This document shows positions 8,491-17,885 of a stretch of 64,000 nt of DNA, in pieces. The notes below the pieces were generated by a model. The model made no database searches. It saw only the letters and a program-made list of their open reading frames with translations, and had not been told where the DNA came from. Origin of the DNA: Rhizobium sp. CB3090 (GTDB taxonomy: Bacteria; Pseudomonadota; Alphaproteobacteria; Rhizobiales; Rhizobiaceae). The translations under genes and the position numbers were made by a program. The stretch spans positions 3,751,501 through 3,815,500 of the forward strand of contig NZ_CP121662.1 of NCBI RefSeq assembly GCF_029714285.1, in the 5' to 3' direction. Position 1 is the stretch's first letter; each line of letters starts with the position of its first letter.

Positions 8491-9726
8491 TCAGCCGCTG
8501 GTCGCCAGCACAAGCTTTTGCGGCCGCTTCGCCTGTGTGCCCTCGTTGAATTTCAGGAAACCGACGAGAAGCCAGACAAGCCCTGCCGTCTTCATGGAGA
8601 AAATGGCCGTGGAGCCGATCATCAGGTTAAGGAACAGGAAAAGGGAAAGCGCGTGGCCGAGGCGCCGCTGATTGACCGTCTCGCCGCCCGGATAGAGTGA
8701 AGCGTAAAGCCAGAACAGGATCAGCCCGAAGATGGTGGCGCCGTAGATGATGTACACATAGCCACTGTCGTAGAATATGCCGACCTGATCGAGCTGCAGG
8801 CCGATCGTGCTCTGCAGGTCCATGCCGAGGAAGGCCTTTACCGTTCCATTGATGCGCCCGACGAAATTATCACCGGTCACGGTCGGTTTCAGGGCATGGA
8901 TGACGAAGCCGACCACGATGATTCCAGGCATCGTCAGTAGGTCGAGCATCTTGGGAAACCAGGGATAGATGAAATAGCCGGCGACGCAGATGAGGCTGAA
9001 GATCAGCATCGTGCGCGTATCGTTCGTCAGCAGGATCAGCACGACGGTCGAGAAGAACAGCAGCCTGTCAAGCAATCGCAGCCGGTTGGAAAAGCTGATC
9101 AAATACAGCACCATCACGCCGCAGAAGTTCGCAAGCGAGACCTGTTCCAGGAAAATGGAGGATGACCGGTGGTCTATCAGGCCGAAGGAAAACCGGCCTT
9201 CAAAGCCCAATGCACCTCGAAACAGGCCGAGATCGCTGTAGGTGGCCGGCGGTACGCCGCGCGTATTCTGAAAATATTCGGCCGGATGAAAAAGCGCGAC
9301 ATACTCCTTCACGGACACGATCTCGCAGATGAGCACCGCAAGCACAGCAAGGCAGGAAATCTTGAACGTCAGCTTCAGAGTACGCTCGTTGCAGAACCTC
9401 CCCATGATGGAGAATGCGAAAATGATCATCACGTTGCGAAGATGGTCGACATAAGCCTGCTTGTTGATGGCCATGACGAAAACCGTCAGCAAGATCGTCA
9501 ACAGGAGATAGAGGAGCGGTGCCATGTCCTCCTCGTAAATCCCTTTCTTCAGAATATAGGCAAAGCTCGTCACTTGAAGGAGCACTTCGCTGATGACGAC
9601 CGAGCTTGGCGTCAAGGGCGTAATGTTGTGATTGATGAAGGCGAGAATGCAATTATACAGAACCGCGAGCAGCGAAACGATGAGAATTACGAAGTTTATG
9701 GGCTGCTTTTCGCCTGAACTTTGCAT
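8491..9726 (-). CDS. Multi-pass membrane protein, Wzy/O-antigen-ligase-like polysaccharide polymerase
   Basis: This is a 411-residue integral inner-membrane protein with about ten to twelve hydrophobic segments (for example around residues 12-32, 70-90, 125-145, 205-225 and 235-260) and a large loop between about 145 and 205 rich in charged and aromatic residues. That layout, plus the NDTRTMLIF motif after a transmembrane helix, is typical of Wzy polymerases and O-antigen ligases, which join repeat units on the periplasmic face. Sequence identity within such families is low, so the assignment rests on topology and on its neighbours: a cellulase, a Wzz-like protein and an NDP-sugar dehydratase. 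The start at 9726 has no in-frame competitor close by. It is likely co-transcribed after the GH5 gene (89-base gap). Confidence 0.7.
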   Translation of the reverse strand: MQSSGEKQPINFVILIVSLLAVLYNCILAFINHNITPLTPSSVVISEVLLQVTSFAYILKKGIYEEDMAPLLYLLLTILLTVFVMAINKQAYVDHLRNVMIIFAFSIMGRFCNERTLKLTFKISCLAVLAVLICEIVSVKEYVALFHPAEYFQNTRGVPPATYSDLGLFRGALGFEGRFSFGLIDHRSSSIFLEQVSLANFCGVMVLYLISFSNRLRLLDRLLFFSTVVLILLTNDTRTMLIFSLICVAGYFIYPWFPKMLDLLTMPGIIVVGFVIHALKPTVTGDNFVGRINGTVKAFLGMDLQSTIGLQLDQVGIFYDSGYVYIIYGATIFGLILFWLYASLYPGGETVNQRRLGHALSLFLFLNLMIGSTAIFSMKTAGLVWLLVGFLKFNEGTQAKRPQKLVLATSG

Positions 9727-9815
9727 GAAACATCCGAAATCGTGGCGTCTTTTCCGCCCGCAGGCACCATATCAGCCGGATGATTCGGGGCAAAGGCTCG
9801 AGCGCCTGCCGCCCG

Positions 9816-10895
9816 CTATTTCGTAGGCTTGACCACTGCACATGACGGTGCCAGCGAAACCTTCCTGCTCAACCCGTCCGTCAATACCTTCATCTGTGGC
9901 TTGTCACGGCCATTGTGCGGCTGGACGTTGAGGGGTTCTTCCGGGGGCCACCAATCTCCGGCGGCCCAGTAGCTCCAACCCAGCCAAACGTCGCTGTTGG
10001 TGTTCATGACGTCAAGCACCTGCTTGAGACCGTCGAGGCAGCCGTCACTAGCGGCGATGCCGAATTCGCCCAGGAAGCCGCGCTTGCCATTCTTGCGCAG
10101 CCAGTCCGTGACATCGCTCAAGCCCCTCTTGGCGCTGTCTGTGCCGTCGCAGACGGGATGTGTGCCGGAACTGTCGGCATCGAGATATTGGTGAAACTCG
10201 AATGCGTAGAAATCGAGAGGGTCCTTGACGCCGAGCATGACCGTGCCGTTCGCGCCGCCGCCGAGCACATCGGCGGCCCAGCTATGCGCACCGGTCCAGT
10301 TCGTACCCGGCACGAGGATGAGGTTGCGGGCGCCGACCGTACGGATGCTGCGGATGGCGGTATTGGCCGCCTCCAGCCAATCGGGAGCCTTGATATCGTG
10401 CGGCTCGTTCATCAGGCCGAAGAACACGCCCTTTTGATTGTCGAACTCGACGGCGAGGCGCGCCCAGAAATCACCGAAGGCGAGATCGGTCGCCGGCGCT
10501 TGGGTGAGCTGGTCCTTGTCATAATAGCCGAAATTATGCGGATCAAGGACGACGGCCATGCCGTGCTTCTGGATGAGGTCGACGGCATCCTTGAGCCGCT
10601 GCAGCTCCATGCCGTCGAGGGGCTGGCCGAGCACCGGCTGCAGCCGCTCCCAGCGGAAGGGCAGGCGAACGACATTCATGCCCTTGTTGGCAAAATAGCG
10701 CACCGTATCTTCCGACGGATAGGTGTAGTTGGTGCCGGGCACGCCGCTGCGATCGCCGTATTCGGCCCCGGAAAGATTGATGCCCCGGTAGCAGAGCTGC
10801 GATGCGGCAAAACTGGCATCGGTCTCGGCGGCCGAGACAAGCAGAACCGCTACAGCGAGCGATTGTCGCAGCAGCCTCTTTGCCAGTCCCGTCAT
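9816..10895 (-). CDS. Glycoside hydrolase family 5 (endoglucanase/cellulase)
   Basis: This is a secreted or periplasmic endo-beta-glucanase of GH5, 359 residues. Residues 1-30 are a signal peptide ending near SFAAS. The (beta/alpha)8 domain shows RGINLSGAEYG at its start, FRWERLQP, DPHNFGYY, the acid/base glutamate E164 in GLMNEPHD, an EFHQYLD strand and the nucleophile E277 in GFLGEFG. The late WSYWAAGDWW motif is also typical. In rhizobia such enzymes trim cellulose or another beta-glucan during polysaccharide export or root infection. Placement between a polymerase and a chain-length protein suggests a role in processing the polymer made by this block rather than in nutrition. Confidence 0.9.
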   Translation of the reverse strand: MTGLAKRLLRQSLAVAVLLVSAAETDASFAASQLCYRGINLSGAEYGDRSGVPGTNYTYPSEDTVRYFANKGMNVVRLPFRWERLQPVLGQPLDGMELQRLKDAVDLIQKHGMAVVLDPHNFGYYDKDQLTQAPATDLAFGDFWARLAVEFDNQKGVFFGLMNEPHDIKAPDWLEAANTAIRSIRTVGARNLILVPGTNWTGAHSWAADVLGGGANGTVMLGVKDPLDFYAFEFHQYLDADSSGTHPVCDGTDSAKRGLSDVTDWLRKNGKRGFLGEFGIAASDGCLDGLKQVLDVMNTNSDVWLGWSYWAAGDWWPPEEPLNVQPHNGRDKPQMKVLTDGLSRKVSLAPSCAVVKPTK

Positions 10896-11106
10896 TGCAA
10901 GCTCCTGTTCTTCCTCGTCGCTGGTATGCGCGTTTCATATGAACTTCCCGGTTGAATATTGATGAAGAGGTGGGCTTGGCCGGCTCTCGTCGGCGTCTTG
11001 CCATGGGACTTCCTGGGAACGTCCTTAATGGTCCGTTAGCCAAACGTTTCTAAACTCCGGGCATCCGCTGCGCAGGATCTGTAGGCGGAGCCCATGAAAG
11101 TCTGAG

Positions 11107-12786
11107 ATGAGCTCATTGGAACGAAGCAAGCGATCGAGCCAACTTCCTGGTTGGCACAGCACCGAGCCGTCCGAAGGACGGCGCGAAGGCTTGCGCTCGC
11201 GCAGCCCTGTGCTGCGGCCGCGGGACTTTGTCCATGAGGTTGAACCCGCTGCCGCCGAAAAGCCGGTTGCTCCGGTGGAACAGGCAATCGTTACTCACGA
11301 TCAAACATCTCGCGAATTCGAGCGCAAATCGGAAGCCGCCCCGCCGCCCATCGTGGAGCCGGTCGTCGTCGCGGCTCCTTCGGTCGCCGAGCCTGCCGTA
11401 ATTGCTGCGCCGCAAACGGTTTCCCCTGAGCGAACGCCTGATGCCAATACGCCGCTTCTCGACCTGCGCTCGGCTGTTCGATCGATCTGGGCGAAAAAGC
11501 TGCTGGTTCTTGTGCTCGCTGGGGCCGGAGCGGTGCTCGGCGCTGGTATCATCCCGCTGTTGCCGCAGAAATTCACGGCTGAAACCAGCCTCTATTTCGA
11601 TCCCCGCCAGGTGGGAGGCGCCGATTCCCCGCAGGCCGCGCCCATTGCGCCGGAGCTGATCTCGACGATGATCGACAGCCAGACCCAGATCCTTTCCTCC
11701 GGCAAGGTGCTGGGCCGGGTCGTCGATGCGTTGAAACTCGATCAGGATCCGCAATTCGACGGCGGCGCCACCGGCGATGCGGCAAAATACGTGGCGGCGG
11801 CAGCGCTGGCGAAAGCAGTGCAGATCGCCCGCGAGGCCAGCACCTATGTCGTGTCGCTGAAGGTGACGACGCGCGATCCGCAAAAATCGGCCAAAATCGC
11901 CAACCAGCTCGTCACCTCCTTCATGGAGGAGGAAAACAAGGCGGCGGCGAACAGCTATCGCACCAGTAGTACAGCGCTGGACGGCCGGCTCGAAGATTTG
12001 CGTCAGCAGGTGCTTGCCGCCGAAAAGGCGGTCGAGGTTTACCGGGCCGACAACGATATGGTCGCCGTCGAAGGCAATCTGATCTCCGATAAGCGCCTGA
12101 CCGCACTGAACGACATGCTGGTGACTGCGCAGCAACGGACGATCGAGGCTAAGGCGCACGCTGAAGCGGCCAACAAGCTGAGTTTCGAGGATGTCGTTGC
12201 CAACGGCTCTTCGGCCAATGCGACGACAACGTCGACATCGCTCAGCAGTCTTCGCCAGCAATATGCAACGCTCGCCGCCAATGTCGGCAGCCTGCAAAGC
12301 CAGCTCGGCGCCCGCCATCCGCGCCTGCTCGCCGCCAAATCCTCGCTTGAAAGCCTGGCAGCGGAAATTCGCAGCGAGCTGCAGCGGCAGACGACCTCTG
12401 CCCGCGCCGATTACGAGCAGGCGCAGAAGGCCGAGCAAGATATCGCCAAGGAACTGGCGGTGCAGAAGGCATCGCAGGTCAATACATCGGGCAAGCTGGT
12501 CGGGCTCAACGAACTGCAACGCAAGGCCGCCGCCGCGCGTGAGGTTTACGAGGCATTGCTAAAGCGTTCCGGCCAGACGAGCGACGCGCAGGACCTGTCG
12601 CAGAACGATGTCCGTGTCATCTCCGAGGCCGAGCCGCCGCTGACGGCGGATGGGCCGAGCCGAAAGGTGATGATGGTGGCCGGATTGATTGCCGGTGCCC
12701 TGTTCGGCATGAGCCTTGGTGCTGCCTTTGCCATCCTAGCCGGCCTGTTTCGGCATCCGGTTGTCCGCGGCTATCTCGGTAAGTGA
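11107..12786 (+). CDS. Wzz-type polysaccharide co-polymerase without tyrosine-kinase domain
   Basis: This is an inner-membrane chain-length/export protein of 559 residues. A long proline- and glutamate-rich cytoplasmic tail (about 1-125) leads to a Wzz domain with transmembrane helix 1 at about 131-150. A periplasmic part follows with extended coiled coil (about 250-500), including a GNVR-type segment near residue 465, and transmembrane helix 2 lies at about 521-548 next to the PPLTADGPSRKVMM proline-containing motif. The protein stops about ten residues later, so it lacks the C-terminal Walker-type BY-kinase found in ExoP/Wzc. The 120-residue N-terminal tail is unusual for the family. It is divergent from the GH5 gene across a 211-base promoter region. 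Confidence 0.85.
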   Translation: MSSLERSKRSSQLPGWHSTEPSEGRREGLRSRSPVLRPRDFVHEVEPAAAEKPVAPVEQAIVTHDQTSREFERKSEAAPPPIVEPVVVAAPSVAEPAVIAAPQTVSPERTPDANTPLLDLRSAVRSIWAKKLLVLVLAGAGAVLGAGIIPLLPQKFTAETSLYFDPRQVGGADSPQAAPIAPELISTMIDSQTQILSSGKVLGRVVDALKLDQDPQFDGGATGDAAKYVAAAALAKAVQIAREASTYVVSLKVTTRDPQKSAKIANQLVTSFMEEENKAAANSYRTSSTALDGRLEDLRQQVLAAEKAVEVYRADNDMVAVEGNLISDKRLTALNDMLVTAQQRTIEAKAHAEAANKLSFEDVVANGSSANATTTSTSLSSLRQQYATLAANVGSLQSQLGARHPRLLAAKSSLESLAAEIRSELQRQTTSARADYEQAQKAEQDIAKELAVQKASQVNTSGKLVGLNELQRKAAAAREVYEALLKRSGQTSDAQDLSQNDVRVISEAEPPLTADGPSRKVMMVAGLIAGALFGMSLGAAFAILAGLFRHPVVRGYLGK

Positions 12787-13001
12787 TCTCCGTCTCCACC
12801 GCCGCTGCAAGTGGCTCTTTCAAGATCGGGGATGCAATTGCGCGTTCGCTGTTCTAAAAGTGAAATGATGCAGAGAGTGATTGCATTTTGCTAATGAAGG
12901 CATAAAGACAATCAGGCTGTGCCGTGCAATACATGGTGGGACAATTTATGCGAGAGAAGCGGTCTGCCGTTCCGTTGACCGGCGCCAGGGAAAACTGACC
13001 A

Positions 13002-14984
13002 ATGGTGCCCGCGGATAAGCTCGTCCTGCCATTCCTGGCGCTGCCGCGCTCGACGAAACGCGCGCTGGCGCTGGTTGTCGATGCCAGCCTGTGCGTGCTG
13101 ACCGTCTGGTTCGCCTATTGCCTCCGCTTGGATGACTGGGTCATTCTGGAGGGTGTGGAGTGGCTGCCGGCGATCGTTTCGCTGCTCGTCGCCATTCCGA
13201 TCTTCATCGTCCTTGGCCTTTATCGCGCCATCTTCCGCTACGCGGGCATGTCGGCCTTCATGACTGTCGTCAAGGCGGTGTCGATCTATGCGCTCGCCTT
13301 CATGACCATCTTTACCGCGATCAGTGTGCCCGGAGTGCCCCGAACGGTCGGCATCCTGCAGCCGCTGCTGCTGTTGATCGCCATCGGCCTCTCGCGCATG
13401 TGGACGCGCTACTGGCTTGGCAATGCCTATCAGCGGCTGTTGAACCGCAATCAGCTCGCCAAGGTGCTGATCTACGGCGCCGGTTCTTCCGGCCGGCAGC
13501 TCGCCGGCGCGCTCGCCAACAGCGCCGAATTGAATGTCGTCGGCTATCTCGACGATGACAAGCATCTGCAAGGTAGCATCATGGGCGGCCTGCCCATCTA
13601 TGATCCCGCCGACCTGCCTGCCTTGAGCGTCTCAAGCGAGATCAGCGACGTGCTGCTTGCGCTGCCGAACGCGACGCGTCAGCGCCGCAACGAAATTCTC
13701 GAAAGCATGCGCAAGGCGCGCGTCACCGTGCGAACCATGCCAGATCTGACGGCGCTCGCCCAAGGGCGCGTCGCGGTCTCCGACCTGCGCGAACTCGATA
13801 TTGAAGACCTGCTCGGCCGCAACGTGATCGCGCCCGATCGCGCGCTGATCGAGAAGAATATCCGTGGCAAGGTGGTTATGGTCACCGGCGCCGGCGGCTC
13901 GATCGGCAGCGAACTCTGCCGTCAGATCCTGAAGAATGGCCCATCCTGCTTGCTGCTGGTCGAGCAGAATGAATTCGGGCTCTACGCTATTCACGGCGAG
14001 CTGGAGAAATCCGCGGTGACGGCTGGCGACGGCGATATCCGGATCATTCCATTCCTGGCGTCCATCCGCGACGGTCGGCGGCTGAGGCAGATCATGGAGG
14101 CTTGGCGGCCGAAAACCGTCTACCACGCTGCCGCCTACAAGCATGTGCCGCTCGTTGAATACAATCCCGTCGAAGGCATTCGCAACAATGTGCTGGGAAC
14201 GCTGACGACGGCCGAAGTGGCGCGCGATTGCGGCGTCGAGGATTTCGTTCTGATCAGCACCGACAAGGCCGTGCGTCCGACCAACATCATGGGAGCCAGC
14301 AAGCGGTTGGCGGAGATGGTGCTGCAGGCCATGGACGCGGATCGTAAGCCCGGTGCCGGCGGCACGAATTTCGCGATGGTGCGTTTCGGCAACGTGCTGG
14401 GGTCATCGGGTTCGGTCGTGCCGCTCTTTCGCCAGCAGATCCGCGACGGCGGCCCGATCACGCTGACGCATCCCGACATTACCCGCTATTTCATGACGAT
14501 CCCCGAAGCGTCGCAGCTCGTCATCCAGGCCGGCGCCATGTCCGGCGGCGGCGACGTCTTCCTGCTCGATATGGGCGAACCGGTGCGCATCGCCGATCTA
14601 GCCCGCCGCATGGTGGAATTGTCCGGCCTGACGGTCAGGGATGAGGATGAGCCGGAGGGCGATATCGAGCTGGAGATCACCGGCTTGAGACCGGGTGAAA
14701 AACTCTACGAAGAGCTGCTGATCGGCGACAATCCGCAGGCGACGACCCACCCGCGCATCATGCGGGCCAAGGAAGATTTCTTGCCCTGGCCGGAGCTGTC
14801 AAAGCGGCTCGCGGCGCTTGAGGCAGCGCTGGATGAAAACGACATCCCGCAGGCAAGAACGCTGCTGCAGAAACTGGTCTCCGGCTATGCGCCCAGCGGC
14901 GAGGTGGTAGACCTCGTTTTCCGTGAGCGCGAGGTGGATCTAACCATCGCTCAACCGGATTTCGGCAGCGTCGCCGGGCTTTAG
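13002..14984 (+). CDS. Nucleoside-diphosphate-sugar 4,6-dehydratase, FlaA1/WbpM/CapD type
   Basis: This is a membrane-anchored UDP-sugar 4,6-dehydratase or epimerase that makes deoxy/amino-sugar precursors for surface polysaccharide. The protein is 660 residues. Four transmembrane helices (about 10-125) precede a CoA-binding-like Rossmann domain (about 145-270, LIYGAGSSGRQLA). The catalytic SDR domain (about 285-600) has VTGAGGSIGSELC for NAD(P), YHAAAYKHVPLVE, and an S419/M430/K434 triad (STDKA...NIMGASK) as in WbpM. The ATG at 13002 follows AGGGAAA. It lies 215 bases after the Wzz-like gene in the same direction and may share its transcript. Confidence 0.93.
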   Translation: MVPADKLVLPFLALPRSTKRALALVVDASLCVLTVWFAYCLRLDDWVILEGVEWLPAIVSLLVAIPIFIVLGLYRAIFRYAGMSAFMTVVKAVSIYALAFMTIFTAISVPGVPRTVGILQPLLLLIAIGLSRMWTRYWLGNAYQRLLNRNQLAKVLIYGAGSSGRQLAGALANSAELNVVGYLDDDKHLQGSIMGGLPIYDPADLPALSVSSEISDVLLALPNATRQRRNEILESMRKARVTVRTMPDLTALAQGRVAVSDLRELDIEDLLGRNVIAPDRALIEKNIRGKVVMVTGAGGSIGSELCRQILKNGPSCLLLVEQNEFGLYAIHGELEKSAVTAGDGDIRIIPFLASIRDGRRLRQIMEAWRPKTVYHAAAYKHVPLVEYNPVEGIRNNVLGTLTTAEVARDCGVEDFVLISTDKAVRPTNIMGASKRLAEMVLQAMDADRKPGAGGTNFAMVRFGNVLGSSGSVVPLFRQQIRDGGPITLTHPDITRYFMTIPEASQLVIQAGAMSGGGDVFLLDMGEPVRIADLARRMVELSGLTVRDEDEPEGDIELEITGLRPGEKLYEELLIGDNPQATTHPRIMRAKEDFLPWPELSKRLAALEAALDENDIPQARTLLQKLVSGYAPSGEVVDLVFREREVDLTIAQPDFGSVAGL

Positions 14985-15065
14985 CCTTGGAAAGCATAGG
15001 GTTGCGGCTGGGAACCGCGGCGAAAGATGCAGCGGCTTTGCAATTCCGCCAAAAGCCGAACCGCC

Positions 15066-15917
15066 TTAGCGTTCGGCACCCCCGATCATCGATTGAGGCT
15101 TGGCCTTCACAGTGTAGATCCAGCGGCGAAGCTGATCGCAGGCGCGGAACCAGTGCGCTGTTGCACGCAGTAGAAAATGCCGTTTCACGGCGCGATAGTG
15201 CACGCGCTTGCCAATCGTCGTATCGGCACGGAATGGGCTGAAATCCGCTAGATTTTCAAGGGTGGCGAAAGTTTCGACCCCGGTCGACCAGCCGCGCTCG
15301 AGTGCCACATCGTAAGGAAGAAGCATCGGCCTCAGCGCGACCAGCAGCTTCTTTGCAGCCTGCCGGTTGACGATGTAGCACGCAGCCGATCCTTGCGGCC
15401 CATGCAGGCAGCGGCCGACAATGTCGCATTCGGCGGTTTCGGATATCGGCTTGAAGCCGACCAGACGATGATTGACGAGCTTCACCAGGCGCGCACCGCA
15501 GACGCTGTCCATCGCAGCGAGCGCACGCGGAATCAATCTATGGTTGAGTTCGACATCATCCTCCATGATGATGGCCATCTTGTCGCCGCTTGCAACAAAT
15601 TGCTGCAAGGCAAGCAGATGGCTGCGATAGCAACCATATTCGCCGGCCAGCAATTTACGCCCATTGTGATAGATGAATTGCCGCGGCTGGAAATCGATGC
15701 GGTCGCGTTCCGGAATCTTGCTGCCATCGATAGCGGGAATTCGCGTGACACTCAGCCCGTATTGGGCTGCCTGTCCACGCAGTCTTTCCCAGCGTTCGGG
15801 CGAACGATCGAGATTGATGACATATATACGAACCTGCGGTGCCAGACTGTCGGCGCTGGCAACTTCCGCACATGCGATGATCCGATTGCTCCGCTCGAGA
15901 ATCACCTTTACTCCCAC
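15066..15917 (-). CDS. Glycosyltransferase family 25 protein
   Basis: This is a GT25 (LPS/LOS beta-1,4-galactosyltransferase-like) enzyme, 283 residues, likely cytoplasmic. The catalytic domain begins at RIYVINLDRSPERWERL, has RIPAIDG, the conserved GEYGCYRSHLLALQ helix and the IIMEDDVEL segment whose acidic residues bind the metal-nucleotide sugar. GSAACYIVNRQAA follows. The first start is a GTG at 15917; a second GTG four codons in follows GGGAG at good spacing and may be the true one, because the core fold begins well downstream of both. It converges with the dehydratase gene (81-base gap). The acceptor is unknown. Confidence 0.85.
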   Translation of the reverse strand: MGVKVILERSNRIIACAEVASADSLAPQVRIYVINLDRSPERWERLRGQAAQYGLSVTRIPAIDGSKIPERDRIDFQPRQFIYHNGRKLLAGEYGCYRSHLLALQQFVASGDKMAIIMEDDVELNHRLIPRALAAMDSVCGARLVKLVNHRLVGFKPISETAECDIVGRCLHGPQGSAACYIVNRQAAKKLLVALRPMLLPYDVALERGWSTGVETFATLENLADFSPFRADTTIGKRVHYRAVKRHFLLRATAHWFRACDQLRRWIYTVKAKPQSMIGGAER

Positions 15918-16191
15918 GAATAGAAAACCCGAAGACGATAAACTAGAGCGGCCCCCGCTTTCCTATATAACAGGCTTCTCATTTTTCGCAAACTTAGATT
16001 GCACGCTTATAGTGTATGCTCAAGTAAAAGCGTTTTCGTTAGCGTAACTTGCCGTGAACGAATGTCCGGTTGCAGACGTGTCCGGCTCATTTTCAGGTGC
16101 CATCTGTTGGCGCTCTGGGCGGGCATCCTTATATTTGGGAGAAGGGGCGCCGTGTTGGTGCGCCTGTGAGGCGGAAGGATCCTAGAAATCC

Positions 16192-16524
16192 ATGTGGACC
16201 AGACCGAAAATCGTCGTTGCCGCGTTGCTTCTTGCCAGCCTGGTGCCTATGCCGAGCTTTGCCGACAATCCGCTGCTCCCCAAGCCCTATGTCCGCCCGG
16301 TCTATCCCTATAAGGACCTTCCGGGAGTGACCGAACCGAAGATGGCGGCCGACGAAAAATTTGAGTGCCGCACGACCACGGTGCGGATACGCGGTTTCCA
16401 CGAGGGCATCTTCTACCATAACCTGCCGCGCCTTGGTTATATCTGCGAACAAAACGGCGTCATCTCCGAGGGCACAAGCAAGCCGAACTATCAGTATTGG
16501 CAATATAACAGCCCGAACAGATAG
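16192..16524 (+). CDS. Secreted hypothetical protein, 110 residues
   Basis: This is a small exported protein of unknown function. Residues 1-24 are a signal peptide (MWTRPK then a hydrophobic core, cut after PSFA). The mature protein is rich in proline and tyrosine at its start (PKPYVRPVYPYKDLP) and has two cysteines (FECRTTT and YICEQNG) that could pair. An AGGATCC element sits upstream of the ATG. Another frame crosses this gene from 16361 as a false 5' extension of the next gene. No relative is recognised with confidence. Confidence 0.65.
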   Translation: MWTRPKIVVAALLLASLVPMPSFADNPLLPKPYVRPVYPYKDLPGVTEPKMAADEKFECRTTTVRIRGFHEGIFYHNLPRLGYICEQNGVISEGTSKPNYQYWQYNSPNR

Positions 16525-16714
16525 GCTCGGCCATCCCTGGAAAATGATCGGCAAGAGATCGCTCGGAACGCGGTTGCGCTTCGAAGCGGCGTGTTCCTAT
16601 GTCGATCTGAAAATGAATTTCATAAATTCGAGTATTTTCCCGAAGCGCGTTGACGGATGCGAAAATTTCGCTCAAGCTGACGAAAATAAATTACGCAGCG
16701 GGAACCATACCAGT

Positions 16715-17872
16715 ATGCGAGTGGGGATCATTGGACTCGGATTCCGTCTGGGATATCTGGGCTACGTTTTCAAAGCGATCGATGAGAGCTTCGAGATCGC
16801 GGGCTATGTGGATCCTGAGCCGGCTGGCCTGCAGGGGCTCACCGAAAAAGGCATTTCCGCCGGCAAGGCCTACGCTTCCCCTAAGGACCTGATATCAGGT
16901 GAAAAGCTCGACCTGCTGATGATCGGCTCGCCGAACCACATGCATCTCGATCATATTCGCCTCGGGCTTGAGGCCGGCCTGAAGATCTTCTGCGAAAAAC
17001 CGATCGTTTCCACGATCGAACAGAGCATCGAACTTGCTCATCTGATGGCGAAATACGGTCACGAACGGCTGATGGTCGGCCTCGTTCTGCGCTATTCGCC
17101 GCTTTACCGCGACCTGCGAGCGGTTCAGGCGGCCGGAACGCTCGGTCAGATCGTCTCCATCGAGGCGGCCGAACATATCCAGCCTTATCACGGCGCTTTC
17201 TTCATGCGCGACTGGCGGCGTTATGAGCGCTATGCCGGCAGTTTCATGCTGGAAAAATGCTGCCACGACCTTGATCTCTATAATGGCGTCGTGGGTTCCC
17301 GACCGGAGCGGGTCGCAAGCTTCGGCGGCCGCAAGAGTTTCGTGCCCGCCAACGACCCAGCGCGTGAGGGGATCAACGACCTCGAAATGTTCCATCGCAA
17401 ACCGAGCGGATGGATGGGTTCCAACCGTGTCTTCGACAGCGACGGCGATATCATCGACTACCAGGTGGCGATCATTGAATATGCCAACGGTGTCGGCATG
17501 AATTTTCACACCAATCTCAACGTGCCGGACCAATTTCGTCGCTTCGCGGTCATGGGCTCGCGCGGCATGGCCGAGGGTGATTTCATCCGCGGCTATCTCG
17601 ACGTGCACGAGATGCTGACCGGCAAGAAGGTCATCGAAAACAAATATGCCGCAACCGAACTATCGCAGCACTATGGCGCCGACGAGCAGATGGCGGCCGA
17701 TCTCATCGCCCATGTGAAGAGGGGCGCTGCCCTGCCGGTGTCGACACTCAATGCCTTGGAGGCTGGAATTCTCGCCTTGTCGATGGATGAGGCCCGCATG
17801 AAAAGGACCGTCGTCGATCTCAGGCCCATTTGGGATAGGTTCGACGAAGCACTCCAGTCTCGAGCCGCGTAG
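16715..17872 (+). CDS. Gfo/Idh/MocA family oxidoreductase
   Basis: This is an NAD(P)-dependent sugar or inositol-type dehydrogenase, 385 residues. The Rossmann fold starts at the first residue (MRVGIIGLGFRLGYLG), with SPNHMHLDH and the family motif FCEKPIV near residues 94-100. The C-terminal alpha/beta domain contains RDWRRYERYAGSFMLEKCCHDLDL, where the H-D of the CHDLD stretch is the usual catalytic region. The open frame extends back to 16361, but the ATG at 16715 is preferred because the nucleotide-binding strand must be N-terminal and the extension overlaps another gene. It is 13 bases upstream of the permease pair, so it is the first gene of the ABC-importer operon and probably oxidises the imported compound. 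Confidence 0.92.
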   Translation: MRVGIIGLGFRLGYLGYVFKAIDESFEIAGYVDPEPAGLQGLTEKGISAGKAYASPKDLISGEKLDLLMIGSPNHMHLDHIRLGLEAGLKIFCEKPIVSTIEQSIELAHLMAKYGHERLMVGLVLRYSPLYRDLRAVQAAGTLGQIVSIEAAEHIQPYHGAFFMRDWRRYERYAGSFMLEKCCHDLDLYNGVVGSRPERVASFGGRKSFVPANDPAREGINDLEMFHRKPSGWMGSNRVFDSDGDIIDYQVAIIEYANGVGMNFHTNLNVPDQFRRFAVMGSRGMAEGDFIRGYLDVHEMLTGKKVIENKYAATELSQHYGADEQMAADLIAHVKRGAALPVSTLNALEAGILALSMDEARMKRTVVDLRPIWDRFDEALQSRAA

Positions 17873-17885
17873 GGAGGGGCGCAAG

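Noticed and set aside
16361..16714. In-frame 118-codon 5' extension of the Gfo/Idh/MocA gene
   Set aside because: It overlaps a better-supported secreted protein gene in another frame and would place extra residues before the N-terminal Rossmann strand.
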